DNA from: Porticoccaceae bacterium UBA4026
GTDB lineage: Bacteria > Pseudomonadota > Gammaproteobacteria > Pseudomonadales > Porticoccaceae
Assembly (NCBI GenBank): GCA_002382445.1
Contig: DGAQ01000013.1
Coordinates: 1 to 5,336, forward strand
Length of the DNA: 5,336 nt
Direction: 5' to 3'
How positions within the stretch are numbered: position 1 is the first letter of the stretch; each line of letters starts with the position of its first letter. Under the pieces are notes generated by a model, which was given only the letters and a program-made list of their open reading frames with translations, did no database searches and was not told the DNA's origin. Positions 5,324 through 5,336 of this stretch are shown here, piece by piece. A program made the position numbers and the translations under genes.

Positions 5324-5336
5324 ATATCAATTATTT

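Overview
The window is chromosomal DNA of a gammaproteobacterium. It carries four genes: a tRNA-Ser gene, rne (RNase E), rluC (23S rRNA pseudouridine synthase) and a HAD-family phosphatase. The divergent rne/rluC pair is a classic gammaproteobacterial arrangement, and rluC followed by a HAD hydrolase resembles Pseudomonas-type genomes. Moderate GC and an Asn/Arg- and Ala/Lys/Pro-rich RNase E tail with two NDPR motifs suggest a free-living, possibly marine, relative of the Pseudomonadales/Cellvibrionales. That placement is an inference from style, not from a search.

Layout. Positions 1-25 hold two copies of GTGTACCAA in a 12-bp phase at the window edge. Next come an intrinsic terminator (49-73, minus strand) and a complete tRNA-Ser(UGA) gene (89-179, minus) with an encoded CCA. 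The tRNA has its own promoter (193-220), whose -10 box lies in the loop of a GC-rich hairpin. rne fills 246-3032 on the minus strand. A 683-bp divergent intergenic region (3033-3715) holds a probable long, structured rne leader with several stem-loops, plus candidate promoters for both genes. Two of these promoters overlap at their -10 boxes on opposite strands. rluC (3716-4666, plus) starts at GTG. The HAD phosphatase follows 12 bp later and runs to 5323; the last 13 bases hold nothing recognisable.

The genes belong to RNA metabolism. RNase E is the endonuclease and scaffold of the degradosome and also processes rRNA and tRNA. RluC modifies 23S rRNA. The tRNA-Ser gene lies directly downstream of rne on the same strand. 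The HAD gene is probably co-transcribed with rluC.

I see no unknown multi-gene system here; this is core genome. Points worth a second look: (1) the HAD gene has no ATG/GTG/TTG start that keeps its catalytic Asp motif, and ATC with a Shine-Dalgarno sequence is the best start; (2) a 6-codon mini-ORF overlaps the rne start by ATGA; (3) a possible bidirectional promoter between rne and rluC; (4) repeats beyond the tRNA 3' end that may be integrase arm sites; (5) duplicated NDPR motifs in RNase E.
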